A stretch of 64,000 bases of DNA from Mycolicibacterium austroafricanum (GCF_902705885.1 NZ_CACSIP010000002.1:56471-120470); one strand, 5' to 3'; counted from the first letter of the stretch, positions 35,055-44,746 are shown. Numbers and translations are program-made. Notes: generated from the letters alone by a model not told the origin.

Positions 35055-37027
35055 CCATGGACAGCACAATCGTGAGCACACCGGGTGCCGGTGACTCGGT
35101 CCGCTATCCGCTCGACCCACTGTCGGGCGCCGAGATCGAAGCGGCGGCGCGGATCCTCTCGGAGTCCGATTACGGCACGCCCACAATGAAGTTCGTGATG
35201 ATCCAGCTCTGCGAACCGGCGAAGACCCCGGCGTTGAGGTTCGATCCCGCGCTGCCGGTGCCCCGGCGGGCGTTTGCCACCATGTACGACACCGCCGCGA
35301 AGATGATCTACGAAGCCGTCGTCGATGTCCTTGCGGGCACCGTGGACGAGTGGAAGGAGATCCCGGGCCGGTTCCCGTCCTACCTCGTGGAGCACATGAC
35401 GGGGGTGGAGGAGAAGGTGCGGGAAGACCCGCGCTGGCAGGAGGCGATGCGCAAACGTGGGGTGACCGACTTCAGCTTGGCGATGATCGACCCCTGGCCC
35501 GCGGGTTACTATGGCGCGCAGGACCATTACGACAACTCCGCTCTCATCTGCCGCCCGCTGACCTTCGTTCGGGCCGCTCCGTCCGAACACGGGTACGCAC
35601 GCCCCGTCGAGGGTCTGATCGTCACCTTCGACCTCGACGCGATGGAGGTCATCGACATCGAGGATCACGGCGTCGTGCCACTGCCGCCGACCGCGGGCAA
35701 CTACGCCGAGAAGTTCATGTTCGATCCCAACAACCGTCCGGCGTTCAGCGAGTTCAGGCAGGATGTCAAGCCGATCGAGATCACCCAGCCCGAGGGGCCC
35801 GGTTTCACCGTCGACGGCTGGCAGGTCAGTTGGCAGAAGTGGTCGCTGCGCATCGGCTTCAACCCGCGTGAGGGGATCACACTGCACGAGGTGACCTACA
35901 CCGATCGTGGCGAAGCCAGGCCGATCATGTACCGCGCATCGCTGTCGGAGATGGTGGTGCCCTACGGGGACAGCTCACCGACCCACTGGAACAAGAACGT
36001 CTTCGACATGGGTGAGGTCGGCATGGGGTTCTCGGCCAATCCGTTGACCCTCGGATGTGATTGTCTGGGGGAGATCTACTACTTCGACGGCACGGTCAAC
36101 GATTCCAGCGGTCACGCGGTGACGATCCCCAACGCCATCTGCATGCACGAGGAGGACTACGGAATCTCCTGGAAGCACACCGATTTCCGCACCGGGGAGG
36201 TCGAGGTGCGACGGTCGCGGCGACTGGTGATCTCGATGATCTGCACCGTCGGCAACTACGAGTACGGTTTCTTCTGGTACTTCTACAACGACGCCTCGAT
36301 CGAGGTGGAGGTCAAGCTGTCCGGGGTGCTCACCACCGGGGCCATCTCCGACGGTCAGCAGCCCCGCTGGGGCAAGATGGTCGCGCCCGGCCTCTACGGT
36401 CCCAATCATCAGCATTTCTTCAACTTCCGGCTCGACATGAGCGTCGACGGGCCGGGAAACAGCGTGTACGAGGTGGATTCGATCTCCGAACCGGACCCGG
36501 AGCTCAACCCGCACCGCAACGCGTGGATCACCCGGGACACGCTGGTGGCCTCGGAGTCCGACGGTGCGCGGGACTGGGACTGGTCCACCGGCCGGTACTG
36601 GAAGGTGTCGAACCCGTCGAAGATCAACGAGCTCGGACAGCCGGTGGCCTACAAGCTCACCCCCAAGGACGTGGTGCCGGTGATGGTGCAGGAAGGTTCA
36701 CACATCTACGACCGCGCCCGGTTCGTCCAGCACAACCTGTGGGTCACGAAATACGACCCGGCCGAGAAGTTCGCGGCGGGCGACTACATGTACCAGTGCG
36801 CGGATGCTCAGGGACTGCCGCAGTTCATCACCGACGATGCGCCGCTGGAGGACACCGACGTCGTGCTCTGGTACACGGTGGGGGCACACCACGTGGTGCG
36901 GCCCGAGGACTGGCCGGTGATGCCTTGCGCCTACACCGGATTCCATCTCAAGCCGGTCGGTTTCTTCGACGGCAACCCGGCACTGGACATTCCACCGTCG
37001 CCGCCGAAGGCCTGCCACCAGCACTGA
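35051..37027 (+). CDS. Copper-containing primary-amine oxidase
   Basis: A copper/topaquinone amine oxidase that converts primary amines (for example tyramine, phenethylamine or histamine) to aldehydes, ammonia and hydrogen peroxide. The protein is 658 aa. The topaquinone precursor is Tyr403 in VGNYEYGFF, the catalytic base is Asp319 in NVFDMGEVG, and the copper ligands are His453 and His455 in NHQHFFNF plus His613 or His614 in GAHHVVRPEDWPVMP. The spacing of 84 residues from base to cofactor equals that in Arthrobacter phenylethylamine oxidase. N-terminal small domains cover about residues 20-230. The ribosome binding site is GGAGGAG, and the start is in an ATGA overlap with the permease. No secretion signal is seen, so it acts in the cytoplasm. 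Confidence 0.96.
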   Translation: MTMDSTIVSTPGAGDSVRYPLDPLSGAEIEAAARILSESDYGTPTMKFVMIQLCEPAKTPALRFDPALPVPRRAFATMYDTAAKMIYEAVVDVLAGTVDEWKEIPGRFPSYLVEHMTGVEEKVREDPRWQEAMRKRGVTDFSLAMIDPWPAGYYGAQDHYDNSALICRPLTFVRAAPSEHGYARPVEGLIVTFDLDAMEVIDIEDHGVVPLPPTAGNYAEKFMFDPNNRPAFSEFRQDVKPIEITQPEGPGFTVDGWQVSWQKWSLRIGFNPREGITLHEVTYTDRGEARPIMYRASLSEMVVPYGDSSPTHWNKNVFDMGEVGMGFSANPLTLGCDCLGEIYYFDGTVNDSSGHAVTIPNAICMHEEDYGISWKHTDFRTGEVEVRRSRRLVISMICTVGNYEYGFFWYFYNDASIEVEVKLSGVLTTGAISDGQQPRWGKMVAPGLYGPNHQHFFNFRLDMSVDGPGNSVYEVDSISEPDPELNPHRNAWITRDTLVASESDGARDWDWSTGRYWKVSNPSKINELGQPVAYKLTPKDVVPVMVQEGSHIYDRARFVQHNLWVTKYDPAEKFAAGDYMYQCADAQGLPQFITDDAPLEDTDVVLWYTVGAHHVVRPEDWPVMPCAYTGFHLKPVGFFDGNPALDIPPSPPKACHQH

Positions 37028-37094
37028 CGTAGGTGGCGGTGCCACCGCGCGAATCGGATAGCCGTATCAGCGGCTGTCGCGGCCCGGCGTCGTT

Positions 37095-37100
37095 TATATT
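37095..37100 (+). promoter_or_regulatory. -10 element for the GH16 gene
   Basis: TATATT lies seven bases before GTG 37107, the spacing expected for a leaderless mycobacterial transcript. The -35 region has no clear TTGACA match, which is common in mycobacteria. Confidence 0.5.
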
Positions 37101-37106
37101 TTGGGC

Positions 37107-37982
37107 GTGCCAGAGATGGATCGCCGCCACCTGATGTTCATGATGGGTCTGGGTGCGGCGGCCGCCGCATTGCCGGTAGCCACGGCCCGCGCCCAGCCGG
37201 TCCCCGGTGACATTCCGCCCGTTCCGGGCCCACCCGGAGCGCCCGCACCCGACGCCGTCGAGCCCGCGATGCTGTTCCAGGATGAGTTCAACGGCCCGGC
37301 CGGATCGCCGCCGGACCCGGCGGCGTGGTTCATCGTCCCCGCTCGGGAGACCATCAGGAACCCCCACGAGTGGGACAAGCCCTTCAACATGGGGCGCTAT
37401 GTCACTGATCAGGAGCACGTGTTCCAGGACGGCAACGGCAATCTGGTCATCCGGGCCACCCGCGGGCCCGGGACCACCATCCAGGAGAAATACGCCAGCG
37501 CGAAGATCGTCGGCAACTGGCGCGGCGGGATGGGCACCACCTGGGAAGCGCGGGTCAAGCTGGACTGTCTGACCGACGGCGCCTGGCCCGCCTTCTGGCT
37601 GATCAACGACAACCCGGTCCGCGGCGGTGAAATCGACCTGGTCGAGTGGTACGGCAACAACGACTGGCCGTCCGGGACCACGGTGCACGCCCGGTTGGAC
37701 GGCACGTCGTTCGCCACCCACCGCCATCCTGTGGACAACGCGTGGCACACCTGGCGGATGACCTGGCTGCCCAGTGGCCTGTACTTCTGGAAGGACTACC
37801 AGCCGGGCATGGAGCCGTTCTTCGAGGTGCCGGCGAACTCCATTGCGGACTGGCCGTTCAACGACCCCGGTTTCACGATGGCCCCGGTGTTCAACATCGC
37901 GGTCGGCGGCTCCGGTGGCCGTGAGCCTGCCGCGGGCACCTATCCGGCCGAGATGCGCGTCGACTGGATCAGGGTCTTCTGA
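37107..37982 (+). CDS. Secreted glycoside hydrolase family 16 (beta-1,3-glucanase-like)
   Basis: A GH16 concanavalin-fold hydrolase, similar in size and layout to Rv0315 of M. tuberculosis. An N-terminal export signal (about residues 4-30, MDRRHLMFMMGLGAAAAALP) has twin Arg and may use the Tat route. A Pro/Ala-rich linker follows (about 30-55). The GH16 active-site signature GEIDLVEWYG supplies the nucleophile and acid/base glutamates (about residues 175 and 180). A C-terminal PAEMRVDWIRVF strand is typical. Start: TATATT at 37095-37100 places a transcription start on GTG 37107, suggesting a leaderless mRNA; ATG 37116 and TTG 37101 are alternatives. It probably cleaves beta-1,3-glucans outside the cell. 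Confidence 0.88.
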   Translation: MPEMDRRHLMFMMGLGAAAAALPVATARAQPVPGDIPPVPGPPGAPAPDAVEPAMLFQDEFNGPAGSPPDPAAWFIVPARETIRNPHEWDKPFNMGRYVTDQEHVFQDGNGNLVIRATRGPGTTIQEKYASAKIVGNWRGGMGTTWEARVKLDCLTDGAWPAFWLINDNPVRGGEIDLVEWYGNNDWPSGTTVHARLDGTSFATHRHPVDNAWHTWRMTWLPSGLYFWKDYQPGMEPFFEVPANSIADWPFNDPGFTMAPVFNIAVGGSGGREPAAGTYPAEMRVDWIRVF

Positions 37983-37986
37983 CGCC

Positions 37987-38403
37987 CTAACCGAGTGCGG
38001 CGAGCAGCTGCCGGAACTCCCGCCGCTGCGCGTCCGTCAGCGCAGCCAGCACCCGTTCCTCGGCGGCGTGGACGGCGGCCTCCAGAGTGCGCAGCAGGTC
38101 GATGCCCTCACGCGTCAATTGCGCGGGTAGCGAGCGACCGGATGCCGCCGAGGGCGGACGGCCCACCACGCCACGCGCTTCGAGCGAGCGCAGCACCACG
38201 TTCATCGCTTGTGGGGACACGTTGAGGTCACGGGCCAGGTCGGCATTGGAACGCCCCGGGTGCTGGGACAGGATGCGAATGCAGAGGTATTGGGGGAACG
38301 ACAGATTCAGCGGCTCCAGCGCGGAGGCGCAGACTTCGGTGCGCAGACCCGACGCCGCTCGGTACAGCAGATAGCCCAGCGGCTGATCCTCGGGAGTCGG
38401 CAT
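37987..38403 (-). CDS. MarR family transcriptional regulator (Rv2887-like)
   Basis: A 138-aa winged-helix regulator with the layout of MarR: LSFPQYLCIRILSQHPGRSNADLARDLNVSPQAMNVVLRSLEARGVV, given here as a region at residues 34-80, is the helix-turn-helix and recognition helix. The wing follows with PLPAQLTREG-type residues. It is the positional equivalent of Rv2887, which lies between amiC and pyrH in M. tuberculosis and represses a SAM-dependent methyltransferase there. The frame is open far upstream, but ATG 38403 is the natural start because it lies in the palindromic operator and the methyltransferase is divergent. It likely autoregulates. Confidence 0.9.
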   Translation of the reverse strand: MPTPEDQPLGYLLYRAASGLRTEVCASALEPLNLSFPQYLCIRILSQHPGRSNADLARDLNVSPQAMNVVLRSLEARGVVGRPPSAASGRSLPAQLTREGIDLLRTLEAAVHAAEERVLAALTDAQRREFRQLLAALG

Positions 38404-38438
38404 GTCAACTATGTTGACATATATCAATGACGTTGATA
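38402..38438. promoter_or_regulatory. Two palindromic operators between marR and the methyltransferase gene
   Basis: ATGTCAAC-TAT-GTTGACAT (38402-38420) is a perfect 8-bp inverted repeat; TATCAA-N5-TTGATA (38422-38438) is a second. The size and symmetry fit MarR sites. The first overlaps the marR start codon and both lie in the divergent promoter region, so the regulator should control itself and the methyltransferase. Confidence 0.8.
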
Positions 38439-38439
38439 A

Positions 38440-39144
<705 letters not shown>

Positions 39145-39255
39145 GGACACACCGGCCCCCGACGTGGTGCACTGGTCGCGATGAGGCAGGATTAGGGGAG
39201 CCGTCCGCGGCATCGGAGGGGTGGCGATCGCATGCGAGGACCGCGAAGGAGTCGG

Positions 39256-40011
39256 ATGGCGGAATCCACGAGTTCCAACGGTGCAGGCTCGTCGCCCCTG
39301 ATCAGGCCCGCCTACTCGCGCGTGCTGCTCAAGCTCGGTGGCGAGATGTTCGGCGGCGGGCAGGTGGGCCTCGATCCGGACGTGGTTGCACTGGTCGCGC
39401 GTCAGATCGCCGAGGTGGTGCGCAGTGGCGCCCAGGTGGCCGTGGTCATCGGTGGCGGCAACTTCTTCCGCGGAGCGCAGCTGCAGCAGCGGGGCATGGA
39501 GCGTAGCCGCTCGGATTACATGGGCATGCTCGGCACCGTGATGAACAGCCTTGCCCTGCAGGACTTCCTGGAAAAGGAAGGCATCCAGACCCGGGTGCAG
39601 ACGGCCATCACGATGGGGCAGGTGGCCGAGCCCTACATTCCGCTGCGGGCCCGGCGGCACCTGGAGAAGGGCCGGGTGGTGATCTTCGGCGCCGGGATGG
39701 GGCTGCCGTACTTCTCCACCGACACCACCGCTGCGCAGCGCGCGCTGGAGATCGGCGCCGAGGTGGTGCTGATGGCCAAAGCGGTCGAAGGTGTGTTCAC
39801 CGCAGACCCGCGGCTGCACCCCGACGCCGAATTGCTCACCGCGATCAGCCACCGTGAGGTCATCGACCGCGGACTGAAGGTCGCCGACGCGACCGCGTTC
39901 AGCCTGTGCATGGACAACGGTATGCCGATCCTGGTGTTCAACCTGCTCACCGATGGCAATATCGCGCGTGCGGTGGCGGGTGAGAAGATCGGAACACTGG
40001 TCACCACATGA
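39256..40011 (+). CDS. pyrH: UMP kinase
   Basis: Hexameric bacterial UMP kinase of the amino-acid-kinase fold, converting UMP to UDP with ATP. The N-terminal glycine loop is [13 protein letters not shown], followed by [14 protein letters not shown] (about 63-76), [20 protein letters not shown] (about 147-166) and a C-terminal [17 protein letters not shown] at 39245-39251 places the start at ATG 39256 (251 aa); an ATG at 39232 is also in frame. The pyrH-frr-cdsA-rlmN run is the standard actinobacterial order. Confidence 0.97.
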   Translation: MAESTSSNGAGSSPLIRPAYSRVLLKLGGEMFGGGQVGLDPDVVALVARQIAEVVRSGAQVAVVIGGGNFFRGAQLQQRGMERSRSDYMGMLGTVMNSLALQDFLEKEGIQTRVQTAITMGQVAEPYIPLRARRHLEKGRVVIFGAGMGLPYFSTDTTAAQRALEIGAEVVLMAKAVEGVFTADPRLHPDAELLTAISHREVIDRGLKVADATAFSLCMDNGMPILVFNLLTDGNIARAVAGEKIGTLVTT

Positions 40012-40053
40012 TCAACGGACCGCGCTCGCGCGGAGCAGGAAAGTAGGAGCACA

Positions 40054-40611
40054 GTGATCGACGAAACGCTCTTCGATGCCGAGGAGAAGATGGAGAAGGC
40101 CGTGTCGGTGGCGCGGGACGATCTGGCGTCGATCCGCACCGGCCGTGCCAACCCCGGCATGTTCAACCGGATCAACATCGACTACTACGGATCCGCCACC
40201 CCGATCACCCAGCTGTCCAGCATCAACGTGCCCGAAGCCCGGCTGATCGTGATCAAGCCCTACGAAGCCAACCAGCTTCGCAACATCGAGGACGCGATCC
40301 GCAACTCCGACCTGGGGGTCAACCCCACCAACGACGGCAACGTCATCCGGGTGGCGATCCCGCAGCTGACCGAGGAGCGTCGCCGCGACCTGGTCAAGCA
40401 GGCCAAATCAAAAGGCGAGGACGCCAAGGTGTCGGTCCGCAACATCCGGCGCAAGGCGATGGAGGAGTTGACCCGCATCAAAAAGGGCGGCGACGCCGGT
40501 GAGGACGAGGTGACCCGCGCCGAGAAGGACCTGGAGAAGAGCACCCACCAGTACACCAGCCAGATCGACGAGCTGGTCAAACACAAAGAAGGCGAGCTGC
40601 TGGAGGTCTGA
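40054..40611 (+). CDS. frr: Ribosome recycling factor
   Basis: RRF, which with EF-G splits the post-termination ribosome. It is 185 aa, the standard length. The family blocks are [19 protein letters not shown] (about 25-43), [20 protein letters not shown] (about 67-86), GLGVNP-type [26 protein letters not shown] and the C-terminal [14 protein letters not shown]. It starts with GTG, with GGAG upstream. One base separates it from cdsA. Confidence 0.98.
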   Translation: MIDETLFDAEEKMEKAVSVARDDLASIRTGRANPGMFNRINIDYYGSATPITQLSSINVPEARLIVIKPYEANQLRNIEDAIRNSDLGVNPTNDGNVIRVAIPQLTEERRRDLVKQAKSKGEDAKVSVRNIRRKAMEELTRIKKGGDAGEDEVTRAEKDLEKSTHQYTSQIDELVKHKEGELLEV

Positions 40612-40612
40612 G

Positions 40613-41494
40613 GTGACCGATCAGCGAGCGATTCCCGTGGCAGAGCAGCCGGTCAACGAACCGCCGCAGAAGAAGGCGTCGCGCGCAGGACGCAACCTGC
40701 CCGCTGCGATCGCCGTGGGGGTGGTCCTCGGCGGTGGGCTGATCGCCATCCTGCTGTTCGCGCCCTACCTGTGGCTCGCCCTGGTCGCCGTGGCGGTGGC
40801 CATCAGCACCTACGAGGTCAGCCGGCGACTCGAAGAGGCCGGGTACCACATCCCGCTCATCCCGCTGCTGGTCGGTGGCCAAGCCACGCTGTGGCTGACC
40901 TGGCCGTTCGGGCCGGCGGGCGCACTGGGCGGGTTTGCCGGCACCGTCGTGGTGTGCATGATCTGGCGCCTGGTCGGGCGGGGGCTCAACCACGCGCCGC
41001 AGAACTACTCCCGCGACATCAGCGCCACGGTGTTCCTCGCGACCTGGGTCCCACTGTTCGCGAGTTTCGGCGCCCTGCTCATCTACCCCGACGACGGTGC
41101 CAACCGGGTGTTCTGCCTGATGCTCGGGGTCGTCTTCTCCGACATCGGCGGTTACATCGCGGGGGTCCTCTTCGGCAAACACACGATGGCGCCGGCGATC
41201 AGCCCCAAAAAATCCTGGGAGGGGCTGGCCGGGTCGCTGTTGTTCGGCGTCACCGCCTCGGTGCTGGCCGTGATGTTCCTGCTCGACAAGCCCTGGTGGG
41301 CCGGCCTCGCGCTGGGCGTGATGCTGGTCATCACCGGCACGCTGGGCGATCTGGTCGAGTCACAGTTCAAGCGTGACCTCGGCATCAAGGACATGAGCAA
41401 TTTGCTACCGGGTCACGGCGGGATGATGGACCGCATCGACGCCATGCTGCCGTCGGCGGTGGCGACCTGGATCGTGCTGACGCTGCTGGCCTGA
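40613..41494 (+). CDS. cdsA: Phosphatidate cytidylyltransferase (CDP-diacylglycerol synthase)
   Basis: Membrane enzyme that makes CDP-diacylglycerol from phosphatidic acid and CTP, feeding phosphatidylinositol, PIM, cardiolipin and PE synthesis. The 293 aa include about eight transmembrane segments. The catalytic C-terminal half has SDIGGYIAGVLFGKH, SPKKSWEGLAGSLL (about 203-216), TGTLGDLVESQFKRDLGIKD and LLPGHGGMMDRIDAM, the CDP-alcohol cytidylyltransferase signature. Start GTG 40613 follows the frr stop directly. Confidence 0.96.
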   Translation: MTDQRAIPVAEQPVNEPPQKKASRAGRNLPAAIAVGVVLGGGLIAILLFAPYLWLALVAVAVAISTYEVSRRLEEAGYHIPLIPLLVGGQATLWLTWPFGPAGALGGFAGTVVVCMIWRLVGRGLNHAPQNYSRDISATVFLATWVPLFASFGALLIYPDDGANRVFCLMLGVVFSDIGGYIAGVLFGKHTMAPAISPKKSWEGLAGSLLFGVTASVLAVMFLLDKPWWAGLALGVMLVITGTLGDLVESQFKRDLGIKDMSNLLPGHGGMMDRIDAMLPSAVATWIVLTLLA

Positions 41495-41545
41495 CCCCCG
41501 TCGCCGATCAGGGGTTCGCACCGTCGGATGCGATACTGGGTGCAC

Positions 41546-42643
41546 ATGCCCAATCCGCTGCCGCTCGTCTTCGATCCGCCCCGCCGCGCCAAGCCGCCGC
41601 GGCACTTCGCCGACCTCGATGACGCCGATCTCGCGGGCGTCGTCGCCGACCTGGGGCTTCCGGCGTTCCGTGGCAGGCAACTGGCCAATCAGTACTACGG
41701 CCGGCTGACCGCCGACCCCGCGCAGATGACCGACCTGCCCGCGGCGATGCGCGCACAGGTCGCCGATGCGCTGTTCCCGACGCTGTTGACGGCGACCCGG
41801 GAGATCGAGTGTGACGCCGGGCAGACCCGGAAGATGTTGTGGCGCGCCGTCGACGGGACGACGTTCGAGTCGGTGCTGATGCGCTACCCGGACCGCAACA
41901 CCGTGTGCATCTCGTCGCAGGCGGGGTGCGGCATGGCCTGCCCGTTCTGCGCGACCGGCCAGGGCGGACTGCAGCGCAACCTGTCGACCGCCGAGATCCT
42001 GGAACAGGTCCGCGCGGCCAGTGCGGAGCTGCGATCCCGGGATGGTGGGCGCCTGTCCAACATCGTGTTCATGGGCATGGGGGAGCCGCTGGCCAACTAC
42101 AACCGGGTGCTGGCCGCGGTGCGCCGTATTACCGCGTCGTCTCCCGACGGATTCGGTATCTCGGCCCGGTCGGTCACCGTGTCCACCGTCGGCCTGGCAC
42201 CTGCCATCCGCAAGCTGGCCGACGAGCGACTCAACGTCACGCTGGCGCTGTCGCTGCACGCTCCCGACGACGAACTGCGTGACACCCTGGTCCCGGTCAA
42301 CAACCGTTGGAACGTCAGCGAAGCCCTCGACGCGGCGCGGTACTACGCAGACGTCACCGGCCGGCGGGTGTCGATCGAGTACGCGCTGATCCGCGACGTC
42401 AACGACCAGCCGTGGCGGGCGGATCTGCTCGGCAAGCGACTACACGGTGCGCTGGGGCCGCTGGTGCACGTCAACCTGATCCCGCTCAATCCGACACCGG
42501 GCAGCGAGTGGGACGCCAGTCCCAAACCCGCCGAACGTGAGTTCGTCAGGAGGGTCAGGCAGCGTGGGGTGTCGTGCACGGTGCGCGACACCCGCGGCCG
42601 CGAAATCGCGGCAGCCTGCGGACAATTGGCTGCCGAAGGCTAG
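41546..42643 (+). CDS. rlmN: 23S rRNA (adenine2503-C2)/tRNA (adenine37-C2) methyltransferase RlmN
   Basis: Radical SAM dual-specificity methyltransferase. The [4Fe-4S] cysteines are Cys128, Cys132 and Cys135 in CGMACPFC, and the methyl-carrying Cys is Cys344 in [10 protein letters not shown]. Other blocks are [19 protein letters not shown] [43 protein letters not shown] and [14 protein letters not shown] 41546 gives 365 aa, equal to the usual mycobacterial length. GATACT at 41532-41537 could be a -10 element for a leaderless start there; ATG 41528 is an alternative. In M. tuberculosis it is Rv2880c. Confidence 0.96.
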   Translation: MPNPLPLVFDPPRRAKPPRHFADLDDADLAGVVADLGLPAFRGRQLANQYYGRLTADPAQMTDLPAAMRAQVADALFPTLLTATREIECDAGQTRKMLWRAVDGTTFESVLMRYPDRNTVCISSQAGCGMACPFCATGQGGLQRNLSTAEILEQVRAASAELRSRDGGRLSNIVFMGMGEPLANYNRVLAAVRRITASSPDGFGISARSVTVSTVGLAPAIRKLADERLNVTLALSLHAPDDELRDTLVPVNNRWNVSEALDAARYYADVTGRRVSIEYALIRDVNDQPWRADLLGKRLHGALGPLVHVNLIPLNPTPGSEWDASPKPAEREFVRRVRQRGVSCTVRDTRGREIAAACGQLAAEG

Positions 42644-42650
42644 CGGGCGC

Positions 42651-42709
42651 ACGAGATCCGAGTTTTGCAGAGCCGCACTCGACGTTTGTCTGCAGAAGTC
42701 GACTCTCGT
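42651..42709. repeat. Long imperfect inverted repeat between convergent rlmN and the SnoaL-like gene
   Basis: Outer arms ACGAGA (42651-42656) and TCTCGT (42704-42709) extend inward to a 13-bp stem, CGAGTTTTGCAGA (42659-42671) with TCTGCAGAAGTCG (42689-42701), two mismatches. The loop is 17 bases. It sits exactly in the gap between two convergent genes, so a bidirectional terminator role is likely. Confidence 0.6.
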
Positions 42710-42724
42710 CGTGAGCGGGCGGAT

Positions 42725-43198
42725 TCATCCCCTGCCGGGAGCGTTGACGAACCAGACGTTCTCTTCGCGCAGGCGGCGGCTGCGCCAGCCGTCGGGGGTG
42801 CGCACCAGTTTGTGATGGTAATAGCCGCCGCAGGAACTCTGTTCGGACATCCCGGGCAGTTGCATCGGGTTGTAGAACATCGCCCGCACCGTGGCTGAGG
42901 AGCCGTTGTTGTCGAGGATCTCGATGTTGGTGATGTAGTGCATGCTCCACGGGATCACGCCGAACCCTGCGGCGAGCCAGTCGGCGACCTCGTCGCGGGA
43001 GCCCACGGCCGCACCGGCCGACGAGTAGTCGATGTGGGCGTCGGCGGTGAACACCGACCGGTAGAGCTCCCAGTCCTTGGAGTCGACCGCGCGGGCGTAC
43101 CGGTACAACAGCGCGGCGATTTCGGCCTCTTCGCTCATATCCGTGGTTCGCGCGCAAGCGTCGCTCATATTCATGATTCGCTCGCAAGCGTCGCTCAT
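42725..43198 (-). CDS. SnoaL/NTF2-like domain protein (nuclear transport factor 2 family)
   Basis: A small alpha+beta barrel protein of the SnoaL/NTF2 superfamily, which includes steroid isomerases, dehydratases and ring-hydroxylating dioxygenase small subunits. The core runs from EIAALLYRYARAVDSKDWELYRSVFTADA to the C-terminal HHKLVRTPDGWRSRRLREENVWF. The start is uncertain. ATG 43198 lies in an ATGA overlap with the aldehyde dehydrogenase stop; two further in-frame ATGs, at 43168 and 43138, follow because of an imperfect 30-base tandem duplication. From 43138 the protein has the usual 137 aa. It is last in an operon with the aldehyde dehydrogenase. Its reaction is unknown. Confidence 0.82.
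   Translation of the reverse strand: MSDACERIMNMSDACARTTDMSEEAEIAALLYRYARAVDSKDWELYRSVFTADAHIDYSSAGAAVGSRDEVADWLAAGFGVIPWSMHYITNIEILDNNGSSATVRAMFYNPMQLPGMSEQSSCGGYYHHKLVRTPDGWRSRRLREENVWFVNAPGRG
43139..43198 (-). repeat. Imperfect 2 x 30-bp tandem repeat at the SnoaL-like gene start
   Basis: Read on the minus strand, two near-identical 30-base units each begin ATGAGCGACGCTTGCG and are followed by a third partial unit, ATGAGCGA. Each supplies a possible start codon in the same frame. The duplication keeps the reading frame and adds up to 20 residues (MSDAC-repeat) to the N-terminus. Confidence 0.75.
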
Positions 43199-44682
43199 TG
43201 GTCGGGCATGCCGATGGTTTTGGCTTCCAGGTACTCCTTGTAACCTTCGGCGCCGTTGCGATAGCCCAGGCCACTCTGCTTGGTGCCGCCGAACGGGCTG
43301 TCGATGCCGAAGTGGCTCTTGCCGTTGATCGTCACGTTGCCGGTGCGCATCCTGGTCGCGACCGCGAACGCCCGGTCGATGTCGCCGCTGCTGACCTCTC
43401 CCGACAGCCCGTAGATGCTGTTGTTGGCGATGGCGATCGCCTCGTCGTCGGTGTCGTAGCCGGTGACCGTCAGGACCGGGCCGAAGATCTCCTCCTGGGC
43501 GATCTGCGAATCGGGGTCGACGTCGGCCAGCAGCGTCGGCTGGGTGTAGTAGCCGACCGGCAGGTCTTCGGGGATGCCCCCGCCGGTGACCAGGCGGGCG
43601 CCGGAATCGATGCCGGAGCGGATCAGGCCGAGAACCTTCTTCCGTTGACCTTCGCTGATCTGTGGGCCCTGCATGTTGCCCGCAGTCCACGGATCACCGA
43701 CCGGGAACCCTTCCATCATCCCTTTGAGGATCTCGATACCCTCTTCATAACGACTGCGGGGCAACAAGATCCGGCTGGGCAGGATGCAACTCTGGCCGGA
43801 CATCACGCACGCCATCATCGCAGCTATCGGCAGTGCCGAAGAGAAGTCGGCGTCGTCGAGCACGATGTGGGCGGATTTGCCGCCCAGTTCCAGCAGTGTC
43901 TTCTTCACGGTCGGGGCACCTGCGGCCAGGATCGCCCGGCCGGTCGCAGTCGAGCCGGTGAACGTGATCATGTCCACCCTCGGGTCGGCCGACAGCGCGG
44001 CACCGACCTCGTTGGCGTTGGAGACCACCACGTTGAAGACGCCTGCGGGGATGTCGGTTTCCTCGGCGACGATGCGGCCGTACTCGCTGCCCGACCACGG
44101 GGTCAGCTGAGCGGGCTTGAGCACCACGGTGTTGCCGGCCATCAACGCGGGAACCGTCTCGGCGACGTTGAGATAGAACGGAACGTTCCACGGCGTGATC
44201 GCACCCACGACCCCGACGGGCTCGTAGTGGATCTTGCGCCGGGCCGGGCCCAACTGCGTCGGGTGGACCCCGGTGTCGACCAGGTACTCGAACGCCTTGC
44301 CGTGCTCGGCCCAATGCCGGACCTCCTCGATCGGGCTCTCGATCTGGGAGCCCGATACCGTCACCGGGCAGCCGACCTCGGTGATCAGGATCCGGCGCAA
44401 CCGCTCCTTGTTGCGTTCCAGCGCTTCGTGCAACTGGGTCAGACAGTGGTAGCGGAAGTCGAGGTCCCGGGACCACTCGGTGGTGTCGAACGCCCGTCGA
44501 GCCGCGCCCACAGCGCGGGCCATGTCGTCCACGGTGCCGTCGGTGGCACGGCCCGCCACCTGTTCGCTGGCCGGATGAACAACATCGAATGTCGCTCCGC
44601 TCGCAGTGAATTGCAGTTCGCCGTCGATGAGCATCCGCTCGTCACCGGCCAGCACGCCCGTTTCAGTCTCCGCTGTCGTCAT
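43195..44682 (-). CDS. Aldehyde dehydrogenase family protein
   Basis: NAD(P)-dependent aldehyde dehydrogenase, 495 aa. NAD-binding and catalytic blocks are GAITPWNVPF (about 160-169), FTGSTATGRAI (241-251), LELGGKS with the general base Glu265 and the nucleophile Cys299 in SGQSCILPSR, then EEIFGPVLTV and FGGTKQSGLG. The ATG at 44682 coincides with the predicted transcription start of the conserved promoter element at 44691-44719, so the mRNA should be leaderless; the open frame upstream is not used. It may oxidise an aldehyde from the P450 or BVMO steps of the cluster. Confidence 0.92.
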   Translation of the reverse strand: MTTAETETGVLAGDERMLIDGELQFTASGATFDVVHPASEQVAGRATDGTVDDMARAVGAARRAFDTTEWSRDLDFRYHCLTQLHEALERNKERLRRILITEVGCPVTVSGSQIESPIEEVRHWAEHGKAFEYLVDTGVHPTQLGPARRKIHYEPVGVVGAITPWNVPFYLNVAETVPALMAGNTVVLKPAQLTPWSGSEYGRIVAEETDIPAGVFNVVVSNANEVGAALSADPRVDMITFTGSTATGRAILAAGAPTVKKTLLELGGKSAHIVLDDADFSSALPIAAMMACVMSGQSCILPSRILLPRSRYEEGIEILKGMMEGFPVGDPWTAGNMQGPQISEGQRKKVLGLIRSGIDSGARLVTGGGIPEDLPVGYYTQPTLLADVDPDSQIAQEEIFGPVLTVTGYDTDDEAIAIANNSIYGLSGEVSSGDIDRAFAVATRMRTGNVTINGKSHFGIDSPFGGTKQSGLGYRNGAEGYKEYLEAKTIGMPDQ

Positions 44683-44690
44683 CCCGCTAG

Positions 44691-44719
44691 CTTTACAAGT
44701 TTTTGCCCGAGTGTCACGC
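44691..44719. promoter_or_regulatory. Conserved promoter/operator element, copy 1
   Basis: CTTTACAA-N13-TGTCACGC. On the minus strand, GTGACA (-35), a 17-base spacer and AAAGCT (-10, 44694-44689) put the start point on the ATG of the aldehyde dehydrogenase (44682). The plus-direction -10 is CACGCG, lacking the key final T, and no gene lies on that side. It may also be bound by one of the TetR regulators. Confidence 0.65.
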
Positions 44720-44746
44720 GTTCGGGTGGACTTCCCCGGGCGGGGC

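Noticed and set aside
43139..43198. CRISPR-like repeat
   Set aside because: Only two full units without spacers, inside a coding region; it is a simple tandem duplication.
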